Of a DNA stretch of 64,000 nucleotides, positions 8,019 through 17,558 are shown piece by piece. Source of the stretch: Dictyobacter vulcani. Lineage in GTDB: Bacteria > Chloroflexota > Ktedonobacteria > Ktedonobacterales > Ktedonobacteraceae. Every line of letters begins with the position of its first letter. Position 1 is the stretch's first letter. A program made the translations under genes and the position numbers. Under the pieces are notes generated by a model. It saw only the letters and a list, made by a program, of their open reading frames with translations, was not told the DNA's origin and searched no databases. The stretch spans positions 1,426,001 through 1,490,000 of the forward strand of contig NZ_BKZW01000002.1 in assembly GCF_008974265.1 (NCBI RefSeq), written 5' to 3'.

Positions 8019-9419
8019 TCAGAGCATGGTCACCGAGACCGTTGGCTGGCCTCGGCCCGACAGGGACTCCCAGTGCGGAGGCACACTTTGCCACAGCCGG
8101 CTCAGCGCCATGCGCATCCGCGCAAAGGGAGCATGAGCCTGTCGGCAATGGCGACCCGTTCGATGACAGTAGCGGCGCAGCAGCCAGCGGCGCAAGAGCG
8201 TGTAAAACGGCGCCAGCAAGGTGAGCAGAAATGCGTACGCCAGTGCTGCCAGCAGCAAGAGTTTTTCCCGTGGTTCCCACTCCCACACACGGGGGCTTTG
8301 GAAGGCCAACTCACTTTTGTTCTCTTTCCAGGTTAATTCGATTTGCCAGCGACGGGCATACGCAAACATGATCCTCCAAGCATCGTCCGCATTGGCGATC
8401 GGCTCAGCGGTGAGCAGATACCAAGGGAGGCCACCTTTGCGTCGGGCTACCACCAACCACAATGGTTGTTCACGATGGTCTGGGTGCGTAACGGGCAAAG
8501 CGAGAATGCTGGCCATGACCCACTGGTGACGACGGCAATCCCAGACCAGACGTTGTTGCCATCCCCGTTTGCCACGTGCGATTTTCCAGGCAGCGCGCCG
8601 TTGGCCTTGTTCATCCACCAGCTGATAGTCTTTTTTCCAACGCAATACAAAACGAAGCGAGAAGGCCACGAGCAAACCAAGCCAGAAACTGCTGGCGAAG
8701 CCTTGGTCAAAGACATGCATCACCTCGCGCCCCCAGAGCAGAACTCCTTGCAGCAACAGCTTGGCTTGCTCATCGCGTTTGAAGGAGGCACGCGCCCCGC
8801 GGCTGGTCCACCAGCGCATGCAGGCCAACGCTGGAGGGTCAGCCGACTGGTCGCAGCCCACCAGGACTACCGCTAGCCAATGAAGGCCAGGCACAAAAAT
8901 GGGGCCACGAGGCGGGGTGTAGTAGCCCTTCTTCACATGGGTAAGTCGAGCCGCCTTACTGGAGCGCACCGGACCAAGATCGTCAGAAGCGATACTTTCC
9001 GGCTTCTCCCAAGCGCTCTCATCCCAGAGCGCCAGCGCATCCATTCCAGCCTGTTTCCACGTCGCCAAACGTTGGGTGGCTCGATGCCAGAGATAGGATC
9101 GGATCAGCTCGGCAGACCATTTGGAACAATGCAACAGACGCGAAAGGCGCTTGGTGCCAGCTGGGGCTTTGTCTGGCGTGTCGAGATAGCCACCCATTTC
9201 TGAGAGGAGCAAGCCATTCACTCGATCACGGAAAGTCAAAATCACCACCACGGTTTGCAACAACGTTCGCACGAGCCGCTTATCAATGCGGGTATCGACT
9301 TCGATGAGCAAGGGTGCAAGAAACTGAGCAAGACTCCCATACAATCCCTGGGCCATCTTGTCTGGAGGATATGGTGGAACTTGTGGCTCCTCAAGCCGTG
9401 TGAGATACTGAGAAGACAT
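8019..9419 (-). CDS. IS4-family DDE transposase
   Basis: 466 residues from ATG 9419, which has AGGAGG eight bases upstream; the frame also opens at a GTG three codons earlier. The catalytic triad is visible: Asp in ALWDESAWEK (about residue 137), Asp in MHVFDQGFAS, and Glu in the family signature Y-2-R-3-E-6-K (YARRWQIELTWKENK, about residue 367). The enzyme cuts and rejoins the ends of the element by a hairpin pathway in characterised IS4 relatives. Length and motifs look intact, so the element may be active. The C-terminal basic tail is Arg-rich. Confidence 0.95.
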   Translation of the reverse strand: MSSQYLTRLEEPQVPPYPPDKMAQGLYGSLAQFLAPLLIEVDTRIDKRLVRTLLQTVVVILTFRDRVNGLLLSEMGGYLDTPDKAPAGTKRLSRLLHCSKWSAELIRSYLWHRATQRLATWKQAGMDALALWDESAWEKPESIASDDLGPVRSSKAARLTHVKKGYYTPPRGPIFVPGLHWLAVVLVGCDQSADPPALACMRWWTSRGARASFKRDEQAKLLLQGVLLWGREVMHVFDQGFASSFWLGLLVAFSLRFVLRWKKDYQLVDEQGQRRAAWKIARGKRGWQQRLVWDCRRHQWVMASILALPVTHPDHREQPLWLVVARRKGGLPWYLLTAEPIANADDAWRIMFAYARRWQIELTWKENKSELAFQSPRVWEWEPREKLLLLAALAYAFLLTLLAPFYTLLRRWLLRRYCHRTGRHCRQAHAPFARMRMALSRLWQSVPPHWESLSGRGQPTVSVTML

Positions 9420-9525
9420 GAAAAACACCTCCTGGATTGACTGAATATTCGTTACTTTCTTCAGTCTCTCTCGGGAGGTGTCTTTTTACAAGCCCGACCT
9501 TAAAATTCGGGATGACTCATGTTTG

Positions 9526-9845
9526 TGTAGGTGCCAGATTATAGAAAGTGTCCTTTTTTTACTGGACAGATGTAACCTTTATTCGCTATAATACAAGAAT
9601 GGATATATAAAAAGGGAAATGTTCCCCATGTTTCCTGTATCTTATTGACCTACTGTAGAAGAAAATAGTATTTTGCAAGCTTTTTTTCGGGATATTGTCA
9701 ATGAAAACCTTAAGGATGAGAACATCGACTAATATTCTAAAAATAGTTGCTAAGTCAAGTGTATGTTAATGCAAGTAAAGCGTTCAAGATGATAAATTGT
9801 TAGATGCAAATACAGTTGCAGTATGCGGCTTCATGGAGGATTTAC
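9526..9845. other. Intergenic region upstream of the peptide-prenylase pair
   Basis: 320 bases, AT-rich, with no open frame supported by a ribosome site until 9846. A TTGACC at about 9646 followed by TAGTAT is a possible promoter, but its spacing is short. Nothing else stands out. Confidence 0.35.
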
Positions 9846-10031
9846 ATGAAATCTGTTACCACCAGCACCTTGACCAACGCATTGAGCACCCTTGGCCCCC
9901 TGTATACCCTGCGCTTTCTGCTGGCCCTGACTGGAAAAATGACTACCCCTGCTGTTTTCTGGCGTAGTGACGATGGACAAGAAAAAGATATCGTACTGCC
10001 AGATGCCCAAATCGTCGCCGCATATGTCTGA
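9846..10031 (+). CDS. Short peptide precursor candidate (61 aa) upstream of a ComQ-like enzyme
   Basis: Start chosen at ATG 9846, which has GGAGG six bases upstream. The 61-residue product has a polar N-terminus, a hydrophobic middle (LGPLYTLRFLLALTG) and a charged C-terminal part with a single Trp at 39 (PAVFWRSDDGQEKD). Its stop overlaps the start of the next gene by eight bases (ATGTCTGA). In ComQXPA systems ComQ prenylates a Trp in the C-terminal part of the 55-60-residue ComX precursor. The size, the single Trp and the overlap fit a precursor-modifier pair, although comX normally follows comQ. There is no obvious sequence match to ComX, so this is an inference. Confidence 0.6.
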   Translation: MKSVTTSTLTNALSTLGPLYTLRFLLALTGKMTTPAVFWRSDDGQEKDIVLPDAQIVAAYV

Positions 10032-11001
10032 GATTGGCTCTATCGAAGGGGCTCAACAGTTTCTTCGTGAGATGCTGGAGGATCTGCTACCTGCAGATCC
10101 TCTTTATGCTGATGCTCATCTGGCTTTAGCACAACCGGGCAAGATCCTCTGTCCACACGTCGAAACGCATAATGGTTTATGGCCATTGTTGGTCTGGTTT
10201 ATTGCCGCTGCTCATGCGCCCGCATTTGATGCTCAGCTCGTCGGGCGGGGAGCCCTGGCTATGGAATGTGTGGTCTGTGCCTTTGATTTATATGATGACA
10301 TCGAAGATGAGGAGATCACCCCGCTTGTTGCCGAGCTGGGAAGCAAACGCGTCACGATGGCTGCCACAGTCTTGTGGTCCCTGGGGCAACGTCTTTTCCT
10401 TTCTCTGCATGAACACATGGCCTCTGAGGTATTCCTGACGATGTATACCACCAGCACGCTCAAAATCCAGCAGAGTATTGCAGGTCAGCATCTGGATATC
10501 CTGGCGAGTGACCTGGCCTGGCCAGAGATTACCGAGGATAAGGTGCTTGAGATCGCACGGACGAAATCTGGCTCACTGGCTAGTCTGGCTTGCTGGTTAG
10601 GTGCCTCTTTAGGCCAGGCATCAGCAGATGAATGCCAGCTCTGGAGTGAATTAGGCTTGCGGCTAGGTGCTGCCAAGCAGATTCACAATGATTGCTCGGA
10701 CATGGAAGAAGACTGGCGACAGCATAAAAAGACCCTGCCCCTGCTCCTCTCAATCATGCTCTCGTCTGAGGATGCCAGCGAAGATGAGGAGCACAGTACT
10801 GATCATGAACCTCTTGAACCTCCTGCGATGATGGCCGCTTTATATGGACGCTGGGGAGCTTTGCTGCGCTATCGCGAAGAGATGGAGAGCATCAATGAAC
10901 TCTTTCAGCGTATAGAGACTATGCAAGCGTCCCCTTTTCTTCTTACTTTGACGCTTTTGATTGGATTGGATGGGGCGGGTGAGTCCACTGAAGATGAGTG
11001 A
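10024..11001 (+). CDS. ComQ-like polyprenyl synthase family protein
   Basis: 325 residues from ATG 10024, which overlaps the stop of the 61-aa gene. The all-helical class I isoprenoid synthase features are clear: first Asp-rich motif DDIED at 91-95 within AFDLYDDIEDEE, then GQHLDIL, KSGSLASLACWLGA, and a second motif NDCSD at 222-226 followed by KKTLPLLL. The NDxxD plus KKTLP pattern is closer to ComQ than to housekeeping long-chain synthases, which carry DDxxD in the second site. It would bind a prenyl diphosphate through Mg2+. Its substrate may be the upstream peptide. Alternatively it may feed isoprenoids to the lipid genes downstream. Confidence 0.8.
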   Translation: MSEIGSIEGAQQFLREMLEDLLPADPLYADAHLALAQPGKILCPHVETHNGLWPLLVWFIAAAHAPAFDAQLVGRGALAMECVVCAFDLYDDIEDEEITPLVAELGSKRVTMAATVLWSLGQRLFLSLHEHMASEVFLTMYTTSTLKIQQSIAGQHLDILASDLAWPEITEDKVLEIARTKSGSLASLACWLGASLGQASADECQLWSELGLRLGAAKQIHNDCSDMEEDWRQHKKTLPLLLSIMLSSEDASEDEEHSTDHEPLEPPAMMAALYGRWGALLRYREEMESINELFQRIETMQASPFLLTLTLLIGLDGAGESTEDE

Positions 11002-11262
11002 TTTGAGCATGGACCCCGCGAAATAGTAACAAGAAAGTCTGGCAAGAATGGATAGCAATAAGCAGATACACTACCTGGATCGTGACATGGCCATCAAGGC
11101 GAATCAGCTTGCTGGTGAAAGTGGAGCGATACGAGACATGAATGGCCTTGAATCCGCTGTAGTCGCTCCCCGTAATGCTGCTCTCTATCAAGGGACGATA
11201 TAGTCAAACAAACAGCTATTCTGATCCAACGCGTAGCGCTCAATCATCCTTTTGTTGATGGC

Positions 11263-13758
11263 GTGCGCCATGTCGGCGCATAAGAGATCGCTAGAACATC
11301 TAGCAGTGGTTAAGAGCATATACCACTAGAACAATGCCTTACCTGGAGAGGAAACTCAAAGGGGACAGCAGCATGGCAATAAAGCGGGGAGGCCTGAAGG
11401 TAGGTAAGACCTGGCACCGCAAGTTCTGTACGCAAGGTGAGTGAAAAACGAACCAAAATCCAACGTGGAGATACGAACTCCCATCGCAGCCTACATGAAG
11501 CGATGAGCCTGTGATATGTATCAGTTTGCCGTCGGATACCTAAAGCTCTTTACAGGCCAAGCGTCAAATAAGGAATTTGGTTGAACTGCAAAGCTCAACT
11601 GGATGTGGCACCTAAACGTACTAAACGTCTCTTATGCGTAAACATGGGATCACCTACGGGACGCGAGTCCTATGGTGACGGAACCCCCGTAGTAGTCGGA
11701 AGATGTGAAAGACATCTACATGGCGAAGGGGCAGTCTCCGAAGGGAGACAAGAGCTTGTTAATGACCATAACAAGCAGGGTAGGTATCATAGAGTCAAGA
11801 AAAGTAAAGGTACGCGAGATGCGAACAACTGCAACAATTCTGGGACTCATCTGTGAGAGAGGTAAGAAACGCTTACCATTGGAACGGATCTACAGGTTAT
11901 TGTTCAACAGAGATTTGTATGTGACAGGTTATGGAAAAATCTATCGAAATACAGGAGCAATGACAAAGGGAGTAACAAACGAAACTCCCGATGGCATGTC
12001 GCTGGAGAAAATCGATACGATCATCAATACCCTACGAGAGGAAAAGTATCGATGGAAACCAGCAAGAAGGGTGTATATACCGAAGAAAAACGGTAAAAGG
12101 CGTCCTCTTGGAATGCCAACGTGGTCAGATAAACTGTTGCAAGAAGTGATACGATCCATTCTGGAGGCATACTTCGAGCCACAATTTAGCCCACATTCAC
12201 ATGGGTTTCGACCTGATCGCGGATGTCATACTGCATTAAGAGAGATTTATCAGAACTGGAGTGGAACAACGTGGTTCATTGAGGGAGATATCAGCGCATG
12301 TTTCGATAAGCTCGATCACCAGCTACTCCTGAATACGCTCCAAGAACACATACACGATGGGAGATTCATTAATCTCATACAGAATCTCTTGAAAGCAGGA
12401 TACCTTGAAGACTGGCAATTCCACAAAACGCACAGCGGAACGCCGCAAGGTGGAATCGTTAGTCCAATCCTAGCAAATATTCTGCTTGATAAGCTGGACA
12501 AATTTGTAGAAAACGTTCTTATCCCAAAGTATACCAAAGGGAAAACTAGAAAGCGCAATCCCTTTACCAGAAACTCAATTTCCAGTCATATCGAGCAAGG
12601 CAAGAAGGGGATAACGAAAGAGCAAAAGAGCTGAAAAGACAAGCTCAGAAGCTCCCTTCCATAGAGCCCAAAGACCCAGGATATCGGCGTCTAAAATACG
12701 TACAGTATGCCGACGATTTTCTACTAGGATTTACGGGGCCTAAGGCCGAAGCAGAAGAGATCAAACAAGAGCTAACTACATTTCTGAGCGAAGAACTCAG
12801 ATTAGAGCTATCTAAGACAAAAACAGTGATCACACATGCAAGAACTGAGGCCGCTAAATTCCTGGGATATGAAATTACCATCCTACAACAAAACCACAAA
12901 CAAACAGTGCGAACCATTGGAAAGACAACCTCAAAGATGAGAAGCATTAATGGTGGGGTAGGGCTACGAGTACCCAGGAACGTCGTAGAAGAAAAATGTC
13001 AACGCTACATGCGAAAAGACACAATCATCCATCGAGCAGAAATGCTTAACGATAGCAATTTCAGTATCGTTGCAGCATATCAGTCCGAATTTAGAGGAAT
13101 CGCCAACTACTATCGACTGGCATACAATCTGCATACGCTGAATAAACTCAAATACGTTATGGATACATCGCTGACAAAGACGTTAGCACACAAAAACAAA
13201 GTGACAGTGAGTAAAATCTATGCCAGGTACAAAGCTGATATTCAAATTGGTGAAACCTTGTACAAGGGATTACGTGTCACGGTACCCAGGAAAGACAAGA
13301 AACCGCTAGTAGCAATATGGGGTGGTATATCACTAAAATGGGATATTAAAGCGACCATAGAGGAACATAAGCCAGGAATATGGACGGATCGGACAGAGCT
13401 AGAAAAGAGGCTCCTCGCTGAAATCTGTGAATACTGTGGATCTACAGAGAAGGTAGAAGGGCATCACATTCGAGCAATGAAAGATCTCAACAAATATACT
13501 GGGCGGGAAAAACCGAACTGGGTAAAGCGTATGGCCGAACTCAGGCGCAAAACGATGTTCCTTTGTCGAAATTGTCACATGGATCTTCATGCAGGAAAAC
13601 CAATGGTAACAAAAATGGTCACTCTCACGGAAGTTAAAGCTTTACAAAAAGCAAAACAATGATGCTGGAGAGCCGTATGCGCTGAAAGGCGCACGTACGG
13701 TTCGGAGGGGGACCGTTGGAAAAGTGCTGCAAAGCAACTCGTCAGCGGTCTACCCTAC
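11263..13758 (+). mobile_element. Group II intron with reverse transcriptase and HNH endonuclease
   Basis: The 5' end is GTGCGCC, directly after GATGGC of the host gene. The 3' end is ...TCTACCCTAC, directly before AATAAGCGC. Removing 11263-13758 restores the codons for DGNKR in frame, which fixes both boundaries. Domain V is recognisable at 13670-13703 (GAGCCGTATGCGC, tetraloop GAAA, then GCACGTACGGTTC). Domain VI follows. The intron RNA is 2496 bases and carries its maturase in domain IV. Confidence 0.93.
11819..13662 (+). pseudogene. Group II intron-encoded RT-maturase-HNH protein, frameshifted
   Basis: Start at ATG 11819 (MRTTATILGLICERG), the usual beginning of this family. RT blocks follow: RRVYIPKKNGKRRPLG, HGFRPDRGCHTALRE, FIEGDISACFDKLDH and GTPQGGIVSPILAN. 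The frame is lost at about 12561-12566 and ends at 12634. After a one-base correction it continues with YQKLNFQS, the catalytic QYADDFLLGF, a maturase X domain (YYRLAYNLHTLNKLKYVM) and an HNH endonuclease (CEYCGS...EGHHI...LCRNCHMDLH) ending at 13662. One base appears missing after AATCCC. If real, the intron cannot help its own splicing. Confidence 0.9.
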
Positions 13759-14034
13759 AATAAGCGCGCTGCTTTTATCCTGGGCAGCGCCTTTCTGGAG
13801 ATCAATGGATATCAGTTGCACTATCACGATGAGCAAGAAGAAATGGACCTGGCATATACTATTGAGTCGATGATCGCTGAAAAAAATTTTGAACATCTGG
13901 TACAATGGATCGAAAAGCATCTTATGGCTGCTGCAAGCGTAAGAAGCACAGATATCGAACAGATTATGCAACTGATCGTTAAACGTCATCCAAAGATTAT
14001 TACCTACCTTGGCGAAAACTAAAGCGGAGGTCTC

Positions 14035-15633
14035 ATGGATCAAACACCTGAGCTATCAGCGCATGTGAAGCCTTCTCCTGATATGCCTGTAGCGGCAGCG
14101 TTACCACGCCAGAAAAAAGATGTTGATTATGTATTCCTGGAATTAACCAGGAGTATTTGTCCAACGTGCCGGCGTGTGATTGATGCACATATTCTCTTGC
14201 GGGACCAGAAAGTATATATGCGCAAGCGCTGTCCTGAGCATGGAACGTTTGAAGGTCTGGTTTATGGTGATGCTCAGGCGTATGTTGCCGCAACACGTTT
14301 TAATAAGCCTGGCACCATCCCTCTGGCCTATTCCACGGAAATCCAGCAGGGTTGTCCCCATGATTGTGGCTTGTGTCCGGATCACCAGCAGCATACCTGC
14401 CTGGGTATTATTGAAGTCAACAGTGCCTGTAATATGGATTGTCCACTATGTTTTGCCAATGCCGGTGCCGGCTTTAATCTGACCCTGGAAGAAGTTGAAG
14501 GGATCCTGGATCACCTGATAGAAACAGAAGGGAACCCAGAGGTCGTCCAGTTTTCTGGTGGCGAGCCCTCCATCCATCCGCAGATTATTGAGATGATCAA
14601 GGCTGCTAAAGCGCGTAATATTCGCCATGTCATGCTGAATACGAACGGCAAGCGCATCGCGGATGATGATGAATTTCTGCGCCAGTTAGCTGATCTGCGT
14701 CCCTCGATTTACTTTCAGTTTGATGGTTTCGAGCGCGAGACCTATCGCCAATTGCGTGGTGAACCCGATATCCTGCCGCAGAAGCTACGAGCCCTGGATC
14801 GGCTGGCAGAGATTGGCGCGCATGTTGTGCTGGTGCCAGCGGTTGACCGTCTGGTTAATCTGCACGAAGTAGGCGCGATCGTTGAGTTTGGCATGCAGCA
14901 TCCGGCGGTTCGTGGCATCAATTTTCAGCCTGCCTTCCAATCTGGTCGCCATGGCGAAAGTGATCCTATGCAGCGCCTGACCATTCCAGACATCCTGCAA
15001 GCTCTGCAAGAGCAGACCCATGAACTACTGACAGTGGCGGATTTTGTGCCAGTTCCCTGCTGTTTCCCCACCTGCAACTCTGTCACCTATGTACTGAACG
15101 ACGGTGATACTGTTCTACCTCTGACACGTGTCCTGAATGTAGAAGATTATCTGGACTACATCACCAATCGAGCGGTCCCCGATATCTCGGAAGACATCAA
15201 GCAAGCATTGGAAGGACTCTGGTCTTCATCCGCCGTTCCTGGTTCAGACAAAGCCGCGCAGCAATTTGCCCTCTCATGTGCCGCCTGTGGCCTGCCCGAT
15301 GGTCTGGACGTGGCGGCCTTTGCGAAAAACATCTTCATGATTATGCTGCAAGATTTCATGGATCCCTGGACCTTCAACCAGAAAAACCTGATGAAATGCT
15401 GCAAAGAGATCCTGTTGCCAGACGGCAAGCAGATACCTTTCTGCGCCTATAATAACGTGGGCTATCGCGAGCAGGCGCGTACGCAATTGCAGGCCCGTGA
15501 GCGCCAGCGCAATCAGGCCAGACGTGCCGGTGTGCCCTTTGTGCCAGAACCTTTAACCTTCTCTTTTACGCCCGAGGTGCCGAGTAATTTCATCCAGGTA
15601 ACGCCAGCCGCTAATGGATCAGTGCATGAATAG
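14035..15633 (+). CDS. Radical SAM protein of the MJ0619/tetraether synthase (Tes)-like family
   Basis: 532 residues with GGAGG before the ATG. Cysteines fall in ordered groups: an N-terminal zinc-ribbon or rubredoxin-like set (C42, C45, C66), an auxiliary cluster (GCPHDCGLCPDHQQHTC: 107, 111, 114, 122), the radical SAM triad CNMDCPLC (132, 136, 139), and several C-terminal pairs (VPCCFPTC, SCAACG, KCCKE). This layout matches the MJ0619 family, which includes archaeal Tes, the enzyme that joins two isoprenoid chains into membrane-spanning lipids by radical C-C coupling. Neighbouring methyltransferase and phosphatidyl transferase genes fit a lipid role, but bacterial members are not all characterised. 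The pterin-methylation role once proposed for MJ0619 is an alternative. Confidence 0.82.
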   Translation: MDQTPELSAHVKPSPDMPVAAALPRQKKDVDYVFLELTRSICPTCRRVIDAHILLRDQKVYMRKRCPEHGTFEGLVYGDAQAYVAATRFNKPGTIPLAYSTEIQQGCPHDCGLCPDHQQHTCLGIIEVNSACNMDCPLCFANAGAGFNLTLEEVEGILDHLIETEGNPEVVQFSGGEPSIHPQIIEMIKAAKARNIRHVMLNTNGKRIADDDEFLRQLADLRPSIYFQFDGFERETYRQLRGEPDILPQKLRALDRLAEIGAHVVLVPAVDRLVNLHEVGAIVEFGMQHPAVRGINFQPAFQSGRHGESDPMQRLTIPDILQALQEQTHELLTVADFVPVPCCFPTCNSVTYVLNDGDTVLPLTRVLNVEDYLDYITNRAVPDISEDIKQALEGLWSSSAVPGSDKAAQQFALSCAACGLPDGLDVAAFAKNIFMIMLQDFMDPWTFNQKNLMKCCKEILLPDGKQIPFCAYNNVGYREQARTQLQARERQRNQARRAGVPFVPEPLTFSFTPEVPSNFIQVTPAANGSVHE

Positions 15634-16450
15634 TGAGCATGAGACCGCTGCTGCTAGCAGTGACGATCTGAACCTGAAGTCCTGTTGTGCCAACGTCTAT
15701 CAGAGCGACCTGGCTCGTCTTTTGCTGGGAGAATCCTTTCATCCAGGCGGCACAGTCCTGACTGAACAGCTTGGTTCCCTGCTACGACTCGGACCAGACA
15801 AGCAGGTGCTGGACGTGGCGGCGGGACAGGGTACAAGCGCGATCCATCTGGCACAGCGTTTTGGTTGTCATGTGCGCGGTATCGAATATAGTGCGCTGGC
15901 TGTCGAGCGTGCAACCGAGGCTGCGCGAGCCGCCGGCGTGGACAAACTGGTGACCTTTGAGCAGGGTGATGCTGAACATCTCCCTGTCCCTGCGGCAAGC
16001 TACGACGCGCTCATCTGCGAGTGCGCATTTTGTACCTTTCCCAATAAATCCATTGCGGCCGCAGAGTTTCTACGCGTCCTCAAGCCAGGAGGACAGGTGG
16101 GCCTGAGTGACCTCACGCGCAATGTAGCAGCCGTGCCAGCAGATCTACAAGGCCTGCTGGCATGGATAGCCTGTATCGCGGATGCTCAGCCGCTCGAAAG
16201 CTATGTCCGGTATCTGACACAAGCAGGACTAACCATCCAGATGCTTGAGCCACATGATGAGGCCTTAGCAGAGATGGTAAAAGCAATTCAAGGCAAACTG
16301 CTGGGGGTTGAGCTCCTGGTAAAACTCAATAAGCTCCAGCTGCCAGGAGAAATTGACTTCGCACAGGCCAAAGCCATGGCAAAGTCCGCCGCCGCAGCTA
16401 TTCAGGCACACCAGTTTGGTTATGCCGTGATTATCGCCTTGAAGCCTTAA
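15626..16450 (+). CDS. Class I SAM-dependent methyltransferase
   Basis: About 274 residues. ATG 15626 overlaps the radical SAM stop (ATGAATAG); an in-frame ATG at 15614 is also possible. Motif I is VLDVAAGQGTSA, followed by GIEYSALAVERA, GDAEHLPVPAASYDALICECAF and RVLKPGGQVGLSDL. The N-terminal CCANVYQSDLARLLLGESFHPGG is shared with methyltransferases often annotated as ArsM-like, but the paired cysteines of true arsenite methylation are not clearly all present. Coupling to the radical SAM gene suggests action on the same product. Confidence 0.88.
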   Translation: MNSEHETAAASSDDLNLKSCCANVYQSDLARLLLGESFHPGGTVLTEQLGSLLRLGPDKQVLDVAAGQGTSAIHLAQRFGCHVRGIEYSALAVERATEAARAAGVDKLVTFEQGDAEHLPVPAASYDALICECAFCTFPNKSIAAAEFLRVLKPGGQVGLSDLTRNVAAVPADLQGLLAWIACIADAQPLESYVRYLTQAGLTIQMLEPHDEALAEMVKAIQGKLLGVELLVKLNKLQLPGEIDFAQAKAMAKSAAAAIQAHQFGYAVIIALKP

Positions 16451-16477
16451 TTCGATATCCTATAGCCATATGGTCTT

Positions 16478-17392
16478 TCATTCTGGTGGAGAAGATGAGG
16501 CGGGTGTGCTGGTAAATATTTGTCGATTGGCGACTACCTGCGCGAGTGGTGCGGTGATAAGCAAGCAGATGGTGATAACGAGCAGTGGTGTATGCAGGAA
16601 GATCATATAGGTTGAGAAGGAAGGTGGCGCGAGCAATAGCAGTAAATAGCAGCATTGTGCCAGTCCCGCATATTTTCCTAACCGAGTGGAACCAAAGCGT
16701 AGCGGTTGAGCAAAGGCCAGATAGCTCAGTAAGGCTGCCAGTAATGGGAGCAAGAAACGTAGCAGCATGACCATGCCGACCCAGAGTGGCAAGGCGCCAT
16801 TTTGCAGCAGGATGATGATCAGGCATACAGAGAGACAGAAATCGGCCTCGGCATCGGCGATCTGTCCCAGTTTGCTCTGCGTGTTTGTCTGGCGGGCAAC
16901 ATAGCCATCAAGGATATCGGTGGTGATTCCACAGAGGAAAATGATGAGTGCCAGCGTTGAGGGGACAGCCAATCCACCAGACAACGTGCCGAGTAGATAT
17001 GCCACAGCCAGGCCGCGTAGCCAGGTCAGGGTATTGGCGAGCCCGAGCTGTGGAAATAGCTTGCCGCTCTGGATAGAGCGGTTGAGGCCAAGGTGCCAGA
17101 ACAGGTCACACTGCTGCCAGAACACACAAAAAACAAAGCCTGGTAGCAGGCGCAACGTATCGTTCAGTCCCAACCATAGACTATTGCCGCTCAAAATCAG
17201 TATGGCTACCAGTATGATCAGGCAGGTGAGACGTTGCCAGGAACGTTTGAGTGATGGATTGTCTCTGGCCGTCTGGCAAGCCATCAGCCAGGAACGCTGT
17301 AAGAAAATTCCCCAGGCGCGCAGGCTAAAGCGTCCATGGCGCAGGGTTGTAAGTAAATCAACCACAAATGCTTGTTCGACATTCTCTGGCAT
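16478..17392 (-). CDS. CDP-alcohol phosphatidyltransferase family membrane protein
   Basis: 304 residues. The diagnostic motif DGxxAR-x8-GxxxDxxxD is complete (DGYVARQTNTQSKLGQIADAEAD, about residues 161-183), so the active site should be intact. Several hydrophobic segments flank it (CLIILVAILILSG, LALIIFLCGI, LLLLLAPPSF). These enzymes swap CMP of a CDP-diacylglycerol or CDP-archaeol for an alcohol such as glycerol phosphate or inositol phosphate. The gene is convergent with the methyltransferase 27 bases away. The N-terminal 60 residues are an extra soluble piece not usual in PgsA. The alcohol used is unknown. Confidence 0.85.
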   Translation of the reverse strand: MPENVEQAFVVDLLTTLRHGRFSLRAWGIFLQRSWLMACQTARDNPSLKRSWQRLTCLIILVAILILSGNSLWLGLNDTLRLLPGFVFCVFWQQCDLFWHLGLNRSIQSGKLFPQLGLANTLTWLRGLAVAYLLGTLSGGLAVPSTLALIIFLCGITTDILDGYVARQTNTQSKLGQIADAEADFCLSVCLIIILLQNGALPLWVGMVMLLRFLLPLLAALLSYLAFAQPLRFGSTRLGKYAGLAQCCYLLLLLAPPSFSTYMIFLHTPLLVITICLLITAPLAQVVANRQIFTSTPASSSPPE

Positions 17393-17558
17393 AATCCATA
17401 TTTCTTTATCCGTATGAGCTGGATAACGTGCTGGTAAAAGTTAAGGGTATCTTTTCGTGATCTTAACAGTAACACATTGTCTGCCTTTGACATTTTCGCA
17501 TAATCTGGCGACCAGCGCTATTTATGATATATGATTGGTCAGATACTATCTCAGTGAC

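Larger units (their letters stand above)
7659..9525. mobile_element. Complete IS4-family insertion sequence
   Basis: The left end (from 7663, CATGAGTCATCCCAGATTTT) and the reverse complement of the right end (from 9521, CATGAGTCATCCCGAATTTT) match over about 40 bases with a few differences. The symmetry extends outward by CAAA/TTTG. One transposase gene fills 8019-9419. About 300 bases between the left end and the transposase stop hold no gene. I could not identify a clear target duplication. Confidence 0.9.
11048..14022 (+). pseudogene. Fic/Doc-family gene interrupted by a group II intron and frameshifted
   Basis: Exon 1 (11048-11262) encodes IHYLDRDMAIKAN, GAIRDMNGLESAV and, after a one-base deletion near 11190-11195, VALNHPFVDG. 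Exon 2 (13759-14022) resumes with NKRAAFILGSAFLEINGYQL and ends VKRHPKIITYLGEN. Joined, they restore the Fic motif HPFVDGNKR. Doc toxins of this size (about 159 codons here) phosphorylate EF-Tu, whereas larger Fic proteins AMPylate targets. No Phd-type antitoxin gene is visible. Intron splicing alone would not rescue the protein because of the upstream frameshift, unless that shift is a sequencing error. Confidence 0.85.

Noticed and set aside
7695-8336. Open frame of 213 codons on the plus strand inside the IS element
   Set aside because: It runs antisense to the transposase for much of its length, has no family features, and begins within the terminal hairpin region.
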